Source of the DNA: Marinomonas ostreistagni
GTDB taxonomy: Bacteria > Pseudomonadota > Gammaproteobacteria > Pseudomonadales > Marinomonadaceae
Length of the DNA stretch: 64,000 bases
Assembly: GCF_016888445.1 (NCBI RefSeq)
Contig: NZ_JAFEKF010000001.1
Coordinates: 620,001 to 684,000 of the forward strand
Reading direction: 5' to 3'
Part shown: in pieces, positions 49,200 through 58,757 of the stretch
Position numbering within the stretch: position 1 is the stretch's first letter
How the letters are laid out: every line of letters begins with the position of its first letter
Translations under genes and position numbers: made by a program
Notes under the pieces: generated by a model
What the model was told of the DNA's origin: nothing
Databases searched by the model: none
The model's input: only the letters and a program-made list of their open reading frames with translations

Positions 49200-50693
49200 A
49201 TGTATGGTGATTTATTAGCAGCTCTGCCAAATGTGGTCTCTATAGAGAATTTTTTGGCGATTGTGATTGGTGTATTAGCGGGTATCGCTGTCGGAGCCAT
49301 GCCGGGCTTGAGTGCCACCATGGCTATTTCAGTATTAGTGCCTTTTACCTTTGGTCTCGACCCTCTGGTGGCTCTAGGTCTGATGGCCGGTATTTATAAT
49401 GGCGCTATGTACGGTGGTGCTATCCCGGCGGTGTTGTTACGCATCCCTGGCACACCGGCCGCAGTGGCCACCAGTTTTGATGGTTATCCCATGGCTCAAC
49501 AAGGGCGGGGTGGCTACGCACTTCAAGTGGCCGTTGTATCTTCCGCTTTTGGTGGTATTGCTAGCGCTTTAGCATTGATGTTACTGGCGCCACCCTTGGC
49601 TAAGGTGACTTTGCTATTTGGCCCAGCAGAGGTTTTTTGGATCGCTGTTTTTGGTTTATGTAGCATCATTTTCTTATTGGGTGAGAGTCCTATTAAAGGC
49701 TTGATAAGCGCTTGTTTCGGAATTTTTGTCTCAATGATCGGGGCCGATCCCATTACCAGTGAAGAACGTTTCACATTTGGCTACTTAGAGCTGTTTGATG
49801 GTATCAGTATTGTCATCTTACTGGTTGGCCTGTATGCGATGCCGCCGGTTATCGATTTACTGGAAACCCCTCTAGAGACCAAAGGTGCCGGTAAAGCATT
49901 ACACACAGAGTCCATTTTTAAAGCTTTTCCGCGCATGTTTGGCTATTGGAAAACTTGGATTCGCTCATCCTTGATCGGTATTTGGATTGGGATTTTGCCA
50001 GGCGCTGGTGGTTCAATGGCAGCGTTTATGTCATACAACGAGGCGCGCCGCTCAAGCAATAATCCAGAGCAATGGGGCGAAGGTGAGCCGGAAGGGGTAG
50101 CGGCTTCTGAAACAGCAAATAATGCGGATACAGCGTCGGCGCTTATTCCGGCATTAACGCTAGGCATACCAGGTACAGCCGTGGCGGCGGTTATGCTGGG
50201 CGGACTCTTGGTTCATGGCCTGCAGCCCGGTCCAATGTTGTTTCGCGATAATGCGGATGTGGTATTTGGCTTTATGTGGCAGTTTTTATTTGGTGCCATT
50301 TTGCTGATTTTTTTGGGTGGTTCATTAGCAACGAATAGTTTTGCCAATCTGCTGAAGCTACCTCGACCCATTCTTGGCTCGATCATTATCGTGTTGATGT
50401 TTATTGGTGTGTACTCCATTAATGAGCGAATGTTTGATGTATATCTGATGCTGATTTTCGGCATGATAGGTTACGTCATGGATAAATTTAAGTTTCCTTT
50501 GCCACCGGTGGTGTTAGGTTTAATTTTGGGTGGCTTTGCCGAAGAAAACCTGCGCCTAACGCTGTTAATCGGCCGCGGTGATTGGATGGCCTTATTTAAT
50601 AACACGACTAGCTTGGTGCTAGTGGCTTTGACAATTGCGGTGATTGTCGGACCAATGATTAAGCGTCGCCTAGTAAAACAGCGTAAACCATAA
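49200..50693 (+). CDS. TTT transporter large membrane subunit, TctA family
   Basis: A 497-residue permease with about twelve helices. Both TctA signatures are seen: GAMPGLSATMAISVLVPFTFGLDP near the start and GAMYGGAIPAVLLRIPGTPAAVATSFDGYPMA, repeated in the second half as GILPGAGGSMAAFMSYNEARR and ALTLGIPGTAVAAVMLGGL. It moves carboxylates using the proton or sodium gradient. A strong hairpin terminator follows 18 nt after the stop. Confidence 0.94.
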   Translation: MYGDLLAALPNVVSIENFLAIVIGVLAGIAVGAMPGLSATMAISVLVPFTFGLDPLVALGLMAGIYNGAMYGGAIPAVLLRIPGTPAAVATSFDGYPMAQQGRGGYALQVAVVSSAFGGIASALALMLLAPPLAKVTLLFGPAEVFWIAVFGLCSIIFLLGESPIKGLISACFGIFVSMIGADPITSEERFTFGYLELFDGISIVILLVGLYAMPPVIDLLETPLETKGAGKALHTESIFKAFPRMFGYWKTWIRSSLIGIWIGILPGAGGSMAAFMSYNEARRSSNNPEQWGEGEPEGVAASETANNADTASALIPALTLGIPGTAVAAVMLGGLLVHGLQPGPMLFRDNADVVFGFMWQFLFGAILLIFLGGSLATNSFANLLKLPRPILGSIIIVLMFIGVYSINERMFDVYLMLIFGMIGYVMDKFKFPLPPVVLGLILGGFAEENLRLTLLIGRGDWMALFNNTTSLVLVALTIAVIVGPMIKRRLVKQRKP

Positions 50694-50710
50694 CCCTAAG
50701 CGTTATAAAT

Positions 50711-50745
50711 CTAAGGGCAGCATTTCGCTGCCCTTAGTGTCTTTT
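50711..50745 (+). terminator. Rho-independent terminator after tctA
   Basis: A perfect 11-bp stem CTAAGGGCAGC / GCTGCCCTTAG with a 5-nt loop followed by TGTCTTTTAG. Confidence 0.85.
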
Positions 50746-50813
50746 AGTTCTAATCCAAGGGTTAGTGCTTTGTTAGCAATAATAAATATAGTGTAAATGC
50801 TACGGAGATCATT

Positions 50814-51785
50814 ATGAAAATAAAAACAATTGGCGCGGTGGCGCTTTTAGCATGCTCAATGACAACTCAGGCGACCAACTGGACGGGGTATACCTACTCT
50901 TCTGTGTCAACCACGGCTGCAGTTAAGGGAATGAACCGCATCAGTGAGCGTGTTGATGAAGCCACCAATGGCGATTTTTCCATTCGCCTTCATTTAGGTA
51001 AAACCTTGCATATTCAGTCAGCAGATATTACTCAAGCCGTCGGCGATGGCATGATTGATTTTGCCGCGGATTATTTCTTTTCTGGTAATGTCCCCATCGC
51101 GCGTGTCTTGAATCTACCTATGTTGATTGAAAATGATCGCGAATGGCAGCTGGCCTATGAGGCGATCAAGCCTATGTTAGAAGCGGCCTTTGCGAACCAA
51201 GATGTGGTGCTTCTTGGTGGTTACCGCTACCCCCAGCAGGTCTTTTTCACCACCTTTGAAATGGATGAATTGAGCGATGTTGAAGGGCACAAGATCCGTG
51301 TGACGTCCCCTGAACAAGGTTACTTCGTCGAACAATTTGGTGGTTTGCCTATTACCTTGTCTGGCAGCGAAGTACCGACTGCACTCGAGCGTGGCGTGAT
51401 TGACGGGGTATTAACCGCAAGTGCTGGTGGTGCCAAAAAATGGCACGAGTTTCTGCCACAGAATTACCGCTTCCCCGTGAACTATGGCAACTCAATGATC
51501 ATTGCCAATATCGATTCATTCGAGGATTTAAGTGATACAGAGCAAACCACTCTAGCCAATATTGTTCGCGAAGAAGGGGATAAGATCTCTGACGCTTTCA
51601 TTGCAGACGAGCAGGCACAAATGGACTCTCAGCAAGCGAAGGGTATGGTGATTACACAGCCAGCGGCGGGAGATGCTGACACTGCACGAGAGCGTTTACG
51701 TCCGTATTGGACACAATGGGCTAAGGACAATGGCCCTGAATACGAGCAAGCATTGGAATTGGTTTTAAAAGCGATAGGTAAGTGA
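50814..51785 (+). CDS. TRAP transporter periplasmic binding protein (DctP family)
   Basis: A 323-residue DctP-type binding protein with a signal peptide (MKIKTIGAVALLACSMTTQA). Family features: RISERVDEATNGDFSIRLHLGKTL, the ligand-lobe segment YPQQVFFTTFEMDELSDVEGHKIRVTSPEQ with the Arg that pairs with the substrate carboxylate, and GSEVPTALERGVIDGVLT. It starts after the tctA terminator with its own AT-rich upstream region, and is followed within 2 nt by the DctQ and DctM genes. Confidence 0.93.
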   Translation: MKIKTIGAVALLACSMTTQATNWTGYTYSSVSTTAAVKGMNRISERVDEATNGDFSIRLHLGKTLHIQSADITQAVGDGMIDFAADYFFSGNVPIARVLNLPMLIENDREWQLAYEAIKPMLEAAFANQDVVLLGGYRYPQQVFFTTFEMDELSDVEGHKIRVTSPEQGYFVEQFGGLPITLSGSEVPTALERGVIDGVLTASAGGAKKWHEFLPQNYRFPVNYGNSMIIANIDSFEDLSDTEQTTLANIVREEGDKISDAFIADEQAQMDSQQAKGMVITQPAAGDADTARERLRPYWTQWAKDNGPEYEQALELVLKAIGK

Positions 51786-51786
51786 T

Positions 51787-52305
51787 ATGGCTGCTAAGGC
51801 TTTCGTCAAAGGAGTGGCACCAGCCGCTCCTTTCTTTAATGTAGTTGGTCGTACTGTCGCACTGCTTACGTCTTTGATGCTGTCTGCCCTAGTCGTTCTA
51901 GTGACACTTGAGGTGTTGCTTAGAGCCGCGTTGGGCTACTCACTTGGTTTTGTTGAGGAGGTGACGGGTTACTTAGTCGTGGGACTCACTTTATTTGGTG
52001 CTGCGATGGCGGTGCGTGCCCAATCGTTATTCCAAGTACGTGTTCTATTCGACGCGTTTCCTAATGAATTCAAGCGTGTACTGGGAAGTTTATTCGCGGT
52101 TTTAGCCATTGCCATTTGCGCCATTCTTGCTTGGAAAACCTATGAATTAGTAGGCAGCTCTTTTAGTCGCGGTAAATTTGCGCCGACTGTGTTGCGTACA
52201 CCGCTATGGGTACCACAACTGTTGTTGCCGCTTGGCTTTGTGACGATTGCGGTATTCATACTCGAGCATTTGTTGATTCTTCTACGTAGTAAACAGGGCG
52301 AATAA
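51787..52305 (+). CDS. TRAP transporter small membrane subunit (DctQ family)
   Basis: A 172-residue four-helix protein: helices at about 20-42, 53-73 (with ALGYSLGFVEEVTGYLVVGLTLFGAAMAVRAQSLFQV, the DctQ signature), 95-115 and 135-158. It binds the large DctM subunit. Its ATG lies one base after the DctP stop and it ends one base before dctM, a compact operon. Confidence 0.92.
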   Translation: MAAKAFVKGVAPAAPFFNVVGRTVALLTSLMLSALVVLVTLEVLLRAALGYSLGFVEEVTGYLVVGLTLFGAAMAVRAQSLFQVRVLFDAFPNEFKRVLGSLFAVLAIAICAILAWKTYELVGSSFSRGKFAPTVLRTPLWVPQLLLPLGFVTIAVFILEHLLILLRSKQGE

Positions 52306-52306
52306 T

Positions 52307-53599
52307 ATGGAAGGCATTCTAATTTTTGGCCTGTTAGTTGGGCTTATTATTGGTGGTATGTGGGTTCAGTTCGCTGTGGCGAGTGCCGGGTTGGCCTATC
52401 TTTATAGCATGGGTGGCTTATCGAGCTGGAAGGCACTGGGTATAGTTAGCTGGGGGTCGGCCAATAGCTTTACTTTAGCAGCCATCCCTTTGTTTATATT
52501 AATGGCGGAGATTTTGTTGGGATCAGGCTTAAGTGGTCGTCTGTACAACGGTGTATCCCCGTTTGTACGTAAACTACCCGGTGGTCTGTTACACACAAAT
52601 ATCGCTGGCAGTGGCATTTTTGCAGCGATTTCAGGAGGCAGTGCACCGACAGCGGCGGCCATGTCGACAGTCGCCCTCCCTGAGCTGTCGAGCCGCGGCT
52701 ATAACACGCGTTTAGTGTCCGGTTCACTTGCTGCTGGGGGCACATTAGGTATTTTGATTCCGCCTTCGATTACTATGATTATCTATTCCACGTTTACGGA
52801 GACATCGATCGCGCAATTGTTTTCTGCGGGGATGCTGCCTGGGATTTTATTAGCGTTATTTTACATGGGCTTAATCATGTTGCGTTGTACCCTAAACCCA
52901 AGTTTGGCGCCGCGAGATCATAGTAAGCTTACCTTAGCGGAGCTTGCTAAAGCGGGGCTAGATATTTTGCCGTTTTTGATGCTGATCTTTATCGTGTTGG
53001 GCAGTATTTATGGGGGCATCGCGACGCCTACTGAAGCGGGGGCGGTTGGTGTAATCGGCGCGATGATCGTGGCCGCGATCTACCGCCGCTTAAATTGGGC
53101 GCTCTTGGCGCAAGCGCTCCAGCGTACCATTCGTATGAGCGGTAACATCCTTTTTATCGTCTTCACGTCGATGATTTTTGCCTACGCCACAGCCTTATCA
53201 GGAGCAGGTGAAGAGCTGGTTGAGTATCTGCAAGATGCGGATGTGTCACGTTTAGCCTTCTTGCTGATTGTGATGGTCATTTTCGCCATACTAGGCTGTT
53301 TTATGGAAGGCTTGGGCATGATTGCGATCATCGTTCCAGTGCTTTTTCCCGCTTTGATGGCGCTCGATATTAACCTCATTTGGTTTGGTGTCTTTGTCGT
53401 AATCTTAGTAGAGCTGGGACAGTTAACGCCACCGCTCGGCGTCATACTCTTTGTTGTGGCAAGTTCATCAGACAAAGTAAAAGTAGAGGATGTGGTGTTA
53501 GGAACCTTGCCTTTCTTTATCGTCATTGTCGCTTTTTTATTACTGCTGATTGCGGTCCCAGATATCGCACTCTTTTTACCTTCGCTAACGTCAGGATGA
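52307..53599 (+). CDS. TRAP transporter large membrane subunit (DctM family)
   Basis: A 430-residue sodium-coupled transport subunit with about twelve helices. Marks of DctM: LAAIPLFILMAEILLGSGLSGRLYN, GGLLHTNIAGSGIFAAISGGSAPTAAAMSTVALPEL, GTLGILIPPSITMIIYS and the inverted-repeat counterpart LGQLTPPLGVILFVVAS. It forms the elevator module of the transporter. Next gene is a lactonase starting 4 nt after the stop. Confidence 0.94.
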   Translation: MEGILIFGLLVGLIIGGMWVQFAVASAGLAYLYSMGGLSSWKALGIVSWGSANSFTLAAIPLFILMAEILLGSGLSGRLYNGVSPFVRKLPGGLLHTNIAGSGIFAAISGGSAPTAAAMSTVALPELSSRGYNTRLVSGSLAAGGTLGILIPPSITMIIYSTFTETSIAQLFSAGMLPGILLALFYMGLIMLRCTLNPSLAPRDHSKLTLAELAKAGLDILPFLMLIFIVLGSIYGGIATPTEAGAVGVIGAMIVAAIYRRLNWALLAQALQRTIRMSGNILFIVFTSMIFAYATALSGAGEELVEYLQDADVSRLAFLLIVMVIFAILGCFMEGLGMIAIIVPVLFPALMALDINLIWFGVFVVILVELGQLTPPLGVILFVVASSSDKVKVEDVVLGTLPFFIVIVAFLLLLIAVPDIALFLPSLTSG

Positions 53600-53603
53600 T
53601 TTT

Positions 53604-54554
53604 ATGAATTACCCATTTCCACAGCCGACAGTATTTGATGCTGAGGTATTTACTGCATTGCCGGAAGAACTACGCCGCCCTGGTGTCAGCTCTTATTGGG
53701 CCGAGCGTAACAAGCGAGGCCTAGCAGTTGATAGTTTTATCGAAGGTCCATCCTTTGATCGTGACGGAAATCTATGGTTTGTGGATATTCCTTTTGGACG
53801 AATTTTACGTGCCGACCCAAAGGGCAATATTGAACAGATAGTAGAATATGATGGTCAACCTAATGGCTTAAAAATTCATCAAAATGGTCAGATTTATATT
53901 GCTGATTTTCAGAATGGGATAGTGCAGTTGGATCCTGGTACGCGTGAGATCCGCAATGTTTTAAAAGATTGTGACTCAGAAGGTTTTAAGGGATGTAATG
54001 ATTTGCATTTTGGTCCTGATGGGGCATTGTATTTTACCGATCAGGGTCAAACAGGATTACACGATCCTACTGGGCGAGTGTATAAATGGCAGCCTGAAAC
54101 AGGTGAATTAACATGTTTAATCGACACTGCACCTAGCCCAAATGGCTTAGTGCTTGATGTAAACGGACATGTTTTATATTTAGCAGTTACACGTGCAAAC
54201 GCTGTATGGCGCTTGCCTTTAGCAGAAAGCGGTCGTGTGAATAAGGCAGGGCTTTTCTTGCAGTACAACGGTGGTCGTGCTGGCCCAGATGGTTTGGCGT
54301 TAACCTCTGAAAATGGTGTCGTGGTTTGCCAAACTGGGATGGGGTTAGTATGGGTGTACGATGCTTTAGGGCAACCTGTGGCAGTCGTGCGATCGCCTAA
54401 GGGGCTCGGTACCACTAACTGTGCCTTTGGCGGGGAAGGGCTGCGTACCTTATACATCACTGAATCCGATAGTGGTTCTATTTTAAAAGTGGAATTTCCT
54501 AAACACCTTAATATTGCAGGCCATCCAATGTATTCCGGTTATACTGGAAATTGA
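53604..54554 (+). CDS. SMP-30/gluconolactonase-family lactonase
   Basis: A 316-residue six-bladed beta-propeller of the SMP-30/gluconolaconase/LRE family. Recurrent blade motifs: EGPSFDRDGNLWFVDIPFGRILR, PNGLKIHQNGQIYIADF, CNDLHFGPDGALYFTD, PSPNGLVLDVNGHVLYLA, and CAFGGEGLRTLYITES near the end. The metal-site Glu, Asn and Asp positions are conserved. It hydrolyses a sugar-acid lactone. As the last gene of the TRAP operon it suggests that the imported compound is, or passes through, a lactone. It has no signal peptide. Confidence 0.9.
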   Translation: MNYPFPQPTVFDAEVFTALPEELRRPGVSSYWAERNKRGLAVDSFIEGPSFDRDGNLWFVDIPFGRILRADPKGNIEQIVEYDGQPNGLKIHQNGQIYIADFQNGIVQLDPGTREIRNVLKDCDSEGFKGCNDLHFGPDGALYFTDQGQTGLHDPTGRVYKWQPETGELTCLIDTAPSPNGLVLDVNGHVLYLAVTRANAVWRLPLAESGRVNKAGLFLQYNGGRAGPDGLALTSENGVVVCQTGMGLVWVYDALGQPVAVVRSPKGLGTTNCAFGGEGLRTLYITESDSGSILKVEFPKHLNIAGHPMYSGYTGN

Positions 54555-54579
54555 TAAATGACTGGACAGCATACCTTTA

Positions 54580-54606
54580 AAACCCACTAATTAGTGGGTT
54601 TTTTTA
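54580..54606 (+). terminator. Strong terminator of the TRAP-lactonase operon
   Basis: AAACCCACTAA / TTAGTGGGTTT, a perfect palindrome of 11 bp per arm, followed by TTTTATT. The A-rich 5' flank is weaker for the minus strand. Confidence 0.9.
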
Positions 54607-54923
54607 TTGCCTATAGATGGTAATAGTTATTATTTTTATATTCTTTATTTGATTAATTTTGACGAGTTGGTTATCTCAAAAAAGAACTATCTAAACTTAA
54701 TAAGAAAACGCTGTCGCAATAAGTAAAATTAAGGTCTAAAAAGGCTATTAATGGCGCATATATTGTAATATTTTCTGCATGTCTATTACTGATAATTTAA
54801 ATACTTGATGCGCAAGACATCATGGTGATAGATGATCTCAGTATAGTTGATTCACTCTCTGGTTATTAATTAAGCAATGGAAGGTTTGAATTGACTCGGT
54901 GGAAAATAAACTAGGGTAAAAAA
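54607..54923. other. Gene-free AT-rich interval before a chemoreceptor
   Basis: 317 nt of AT-rich sequence. It must contain the promoter of the chemoreceptor gene (TTGACT at about 54892 is a possible -35 but has no good -10). No ORF of note, repeat or RNA family is seen. Confidence 0.5.
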
Positions 54924-56795
54924 ATGCGTTTTAGTCATAAAATAGTAGGCGCCTCTGCGCTTTTGCTGTTATTAACGGTGGGCTTATTAAGCCTGCAGCA
55001 ACAAAGTACCGTTCGCTCCGAAGTTGAAGGATTAGTTTCTAATAGCTTAAATGAAATTGAGCGTGGAGTACGTGATACCATTCAGGCACAGGTAAGCAAC
55101 AAAAAGGCCTTAGCACAGTCTACGACCGAAACCATTCAGCTTAACCCTAATGATCGTGACTATGTGCGCGATGTTTTAGATCAGCCTGCATTAAAAAGTA
55201 GCTTTTTAGCCGCTGGACTGGGTTATCAATCAGACGGCATTATTATCGATAATGATCCGAATTGGGATCCAGGTGCTGGTTATAATACGCGTACGCGTCC
55301 TTGGTTTGTGGGACCAAAACAAACCGGTGGTCTAATTATTACCGATCCATATATTGATGTTTCCTCTGGCAATACCATTGTTTCAATCGCTACGCCTGTG
55401 TACGAGGCAGGCCAGTTTGTCGGTGCCATGTATTATGATATGGAATTATCGGCTTTAGCAGACTTGGTAAACTCGGCCAATCTTTTAGATGCGGGTTATC
55501 TGTTTATCATTGAGGAAGAAGGTAAGGCGATTGCACACCCTGATGTGAGTAATAATGGTCAAAATATTCACGACTTTTTACCGGGCGTAAAAATCCAAGA
55601 AGGTGAGCAATATATTGACATTGATGGCGTGCCACATATGGTCAGTATGCTGTTTGATCGTCAGCAAGGGTGGTATGTCGTGTCTGTAGTAGATGAAGAC
55701 AAAGCCTATGCTGCATTAGATAAATTACGTAATAGTTCGATCCTATTTACGATAATCGGTGTGGTGATCAGCGTGATTGTCTTGATGCTGATGATTAAGG
55801 CCTTATTGCGTCCGCTAGAAGGCCTCAATAGCGCTATCCAAGAAGTTTCAAGTGGCAAGGGTGATTTAACCAAGCGCATCGAGGTTAGCAGCACACCAGA
55901 GTTTGCTAATTTGGCTACGGGCTTTAACCGCTTCACCGAAAGTCTGCAGGATCAAATCAAGCAACTTAAACACCTTGGTGATGAGATCGTCGAAAGTGGC
56001 GATGAAACGGTTCTAGACTCGAAAAAGTCGGCTGAAGCCACGCGTAAGCAAATGCAAGAACTGGATCTTTTGGCGACGGCTATCCACGAAATGGCGATGA
56101 CTGCTAACGAGGTTGCGCAAAGCGCACAAGGTGCCTCTGAGGCGGCACAAGATGTGGATAAAAATACGATCGAAGGCTCTAAAATTGTCAGTGATACAGC
56201 TACTTCAATTGATGGTTTGTCCAACCGCATTGAGCAGGCCGTAGTTCAGGTGCAGAAACTTGAAACGGCGACGTCTAATATCGAAACAGTATTGAGTGTG
56301 ATCAACGACATTGCCGATCAGACTAACTTGCTGGCCCTAAACGCAGCGATTGAAGCGGCGCGTGCAGGCGAATCTGGTCGTGGCTTTGCCGTCGTTGCAG
56401 ATGAAGTGCGCACACTTGCTCAGCGCACACAGGAGTCGACCACTGAAATTCGTGACATGATTGAGCAACTGCAAGCAGGCTCTGCTGCAGTATCCGTTGC
56501 CATGAGCGAAAGTCGTGTTACGGCAGGTGAGGCCGTTGAAAAAGCACAATTTGCTGATGAAGCGCTAAGAAACATTAGTAGTGCGATTGAACGTATCAGT
56601 GAAATGAACATTCAGATCGCTTCTTCTGCTCAAGAGCAAAGTCACGTAGCAGAGGACATTAATGCCAATGCGGTTAAGATTAAAGATCTGTCGACAGAAG
56701 TGTCTGAGTTGGCTGAGTCGTCTAACCAATCGATGGAGAAACAGCGCGCTAGTACGTCATCACAAAAAGACCTATTAGATCGCTTTATCGTTTAG
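54924..56795 (+). CDS. Methyl-accepting chemotaxis protein with periplasmic dCache sensor
   Basis: A 623-residue chemoreceptor. Helix 1 (about 8-25) and helix 2 (about 272-292) bound a ~245-residue double-Cache sensor that shows [38 protein letters not shown], the typical dCache_1 signature (amino or organic acids in known cases). HAMP follows, then the signalling domain with hairpin tip [49 protein letters not shown]. There is no C-terminal CheR pentapeptide. Its position just after the carboxylate transporter genes may mean a related ligand (inference). Confidence 0.94.
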   Translation: MRFSHKIVGASALLLLLTVGLLSLQQQSTVRSEVEGLVSNSLNEIERGVRDTIQAQVSNKKALAQSTTETIQLNPNDRDYVRDVLDQPALKSSFLAAGLGYQSDGIIIDNDPNWDPGAGYNTRTRPWFVGPKQTGGLIITDPYIDVSSGNTIVSIATPVYEAGQFVGAMYYDMELSALADLVNSANLLDAGYLFIIEEEGKAIAHPDVSNNGQNIHDFLPGVKIQEGEQYIDIDGVPHMVSMLFDRQQGWYVVSVVDEDKAYAALDKLRNSSILFTIIGVVISVIVLMLMIKALLRPLEGLNSAIQEVSSGKGDLTKRIEVSSTPEFANLATGFNRFTESLQDQIKQLKHLGDEIVESGDETVLDSKKSAEATRKQMQELDLLATAIHEMAMTANEVAQSAQGASEAAQDVDKNTIEGSKIVSDTATSIDGLSNRIEQAVVQVQKLETATSNIETVLSVINDIADQTNLLALNAAIEAARAGESGRGFAVVADEVRTLAQRTQESTTEIRDMIEQLQAGSAAVSVAMSESRVTAGEAVEKAQFADEALRNISSAIERISEMNIQIASSAQEQSHVAEDINANAVKIKDLSTEVSELAESSNQSMEKQRASTSSQKDLLDRFIV

Positions 56796-56812
56796 TCTGG
56801 ATCTGACGCGTA

Positions 56813-56836
56813 ACGCCTCCTTCGGGAGGCGTTTTT
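56813..56836 (+). terminator. Terminator of the dCache chemoreceptor gene
   Basis: ACGCCTCC / GGAGGCGT with a TTCG tetraloop followed by TTTTG, 18 nt after the stop codon. Confidence 0.9.
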
Positions 56837-56928
56837 GTTTGTCCTCATTAACTGCGCTTTTTGCTGCAGGGTTTGTGTAATCATATTAGCCACTTCTTAA
56901 TGACCTAATTTGCCACAAAGGATTTGGT

Positions 56929-57861
56929 TTGAACGCCGTTCTCAATATTACTGCGCCGATTTTCTTTTTAATCTTGCTTGGCTTTATTGCTATTCGATTT
57001 AAATTATTACCTAAAGAAGCTTTACCTGCTCTGAGCAAGTTTGTGCTGTACATGGCGCTTCCTTCGGTGATGATCACCAAAATCGCAGCGTTAGATTTGG
57101 CGGCCGTTATCAATGTGCCTTATATGCTGGTCTATGCCCTGGCTGGACTAACTGTCTTTGTTGTGACGTTAATGCTGGCGCGCTTTGTCTTAAAAGAGCG
57201 CTGGAGCACTTCGGGGGTCAGCGCTATGGGTGGCATGATGCCCAATAGTGCTTTTATAGGCTTTCCGATTTTATTGCAGTTCCTCGATACGGCTCCTGCT
57301 CAGGCGTTTGCTATGGCGTTGGTGGTTGAGAACATTCTATTTTTGCCGTTAGGTTTGATCTTTGTTGAATCCGTACATGGGCACTCAGGCGGTACAGTAA
57401 AGTTTGTATTGGCGAAAGTCGCTAAGCGTATCGCTACCAACCCCATTATTTTAGCGGTGTTCTTCGGTGTTTTGATGTCGATGTTGGGGCTGCATTTTCC
57501 TCGTGCCATTGGTGGCGGTTTAGAGCTATTGGCGCAGGCGGCGGCACCTGCTGCACTGATTGTTATCGGTGGCTCCTTAGTCGGTGTGGTAATCAAAGGA
57601 GATAAATTGCGTATTGGGCTGGTAACCAGTATGAAGCTTATATTATTTCCTACAATGACGTTTATTTTGTTGCAGTTTTTCCCCGCTATGCCGTACCACT
57701 TAAAAGCGGGCGTACTGGTGTTTTCTACTGTCCCCATGTTTAGTGTCTACCCCATTATCGGCGGAGAATATGGGCAGCGCGACTTTTGCGCTAGTGTATT
57801 GTTAGTGACGACGATTCTGTCGTTTTTTAGTATTAGCTTAATGTTGCATTATTTGTCTTGA
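56929..57861 (+). CDS. AEC-family (auxin efflux carrier-like) transporter
   Basis: A 310-residue carrier with ten predicted helices in two inverted halves. AEC marks include ITAPIFFLILLGFIAIRFKLLPKEALPALSKFVLYMALPS, GGMMPNSAFIGFPIL and LELLAQAAAPAALIVIGGSLVG. Bacterial relatives (MdcF, YfdV) move malonate or other small acids. The start is TTG 56929, with AAAGGA 7 nt upstream; no ATG suits. It is monocistronic and convergent with a DUF1439 gene. Confidence 0.9.
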   Translation: MNAVLNITAPIFFLILLGFIAIRFKLLPKEALPALSKFVLYMALPSVMITKIAALDLAAVINVPYMLVYALAGLTVFVVTLMLARFVLKERWSTSGVSAMGGMMPNSAFIGFPILLQFLDTAPAQAFAMALVVENILFLPLGLIFVESVHGHSGGTVKFVLAKVAKRIATNPIILAVFFGVLMSMLGLHFPRAIGGGLELLAQAAAPAALIVIGGSLVGVVIKGDKLRIGLVTSMKLILFPTMTFILLQFFPAMPYHLKAGVLVFSTVPMFSVYPIIGGEYGQRDFCASVLLVTTILSFFSISLMLHYLS

Positions 57862-57875
57862 TGACTCTGTGAGTG

Positions 57876-57910
57876 CAAAAAAAAGCCGCTCTACCAATGT
57901 AGCGCGGCTT
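57876..57910 (-). terminator. Strong terminator of the YceB-like gene
   Basis: On the minus strand AAGCCGC...GCGGCTT (7 bp, inner GCTAC/GTAGA pairing) is followed by a run of T (TTTTTTTT), 23 nt after the DUF1439 stop. Confidence 0.88.
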
Positions 57911-57932
57911 CTTATGGTCAGCTAACAGACAA

Positions 57933-58490
57933 TTATTGGCGAGGCTTAAGTGCTAGACGGCCTTGCTCGATGGTTAAGTCTAGAGGGACGTTAGACAATA
58001 GGCGCGCTGTGCTGTTGCTTTGGTCAAGCGTGTACACAGGGTTGGAGGCTAGATAGCCATTAATCAAGGTCATGACTTCGTTGCTCAGTGGCGCTAGATT
58101 ACCTTTATAGCCACCGGCGTCAACTGAGCTATCTAGTAGCGATAGCGAGCGTACAAATATAGCTTTCTTTTCACTGTCATAGTAGGGCGTACCCTCGAGC
58201 GATAAATTTAGCTTCGCAGGGTAATTAAAGCCAAAGACGCTGATGTTGGCCGTCGCTAAAGTACCAAGCTGTATGACATCGCGGCCATCAGGACCGATAT
58301 TCGCATCAATATCATCGACACTCAGTGTTAGCGGGATGTTACCTAAAGAAGCCTGTGTCTGTAGCTCACCCAAGCGCGAGTCTAACAGTCGCTCAAGCTC
58401 AGCATTAGAGATGGTATAGGTGGATAGCTGCGACAACGTAGCGCAACCGGTCAAGATTAAGGTCATGCAAGCGGCAATGATGGCTTTCAT
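57933..58490 (-). CDS. DUF1439 (YceB-like) lipoprotein
   Basis: A 185-residue lipoprotein: signal peptide MKAIIAACMTLILTGC with the lipobox Cys at residue 16. The mature part, YTISNAELERLLDSRLGELQTQASLGNIPLTLSVDDIDANIGPDGRDVIQLG..., fits the tubular lipid-binding-like fold of DUF1439/YceB proteins. E. coli YceB has no firm function. It is monocistronic with a strong terminator. Confidence 0.88.
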   Translation of the reverse strand: MKAIIAACMTLILTGCATLSQLSTYTISNAELERLLDSRLGELQTQASLGNIPLTLSVDDIDANIGPDGRDVIQLGTLATANISVFGFNYPAKLNLSLEGTPYYDSEKKAIFVRSLSLLDSSVDAGGYKGNLAPLSNEVMTLINGYLASNPVYTLDQSNSTARLLSNVPLDLTIEQGRLALKPRQ

Positions 58491-58757
58491 AGGTTTCTCT
58501 TTAGCAGGTAAAAAAATGAGTGTAGCGCGGTTTCTAGTTGTCTGTAAAAGTGATCAGCCGATAGCCATCTATTTTTTACAAAATGATGGCATTTAAGTAG
58601 GTGAATGCTGGTGCTGTATCCATGAGTCAAACGAAATGCGCAAAAAAATGTCATTTGTCTTGTGAGATGAGGTTGTAAAAGATCAAATGCGCATACTTTG
58701 TGGTAGGTTAGCTGTACAAATATGTACGATTGCTATCACTTTTAAGGAGTCATTAAA

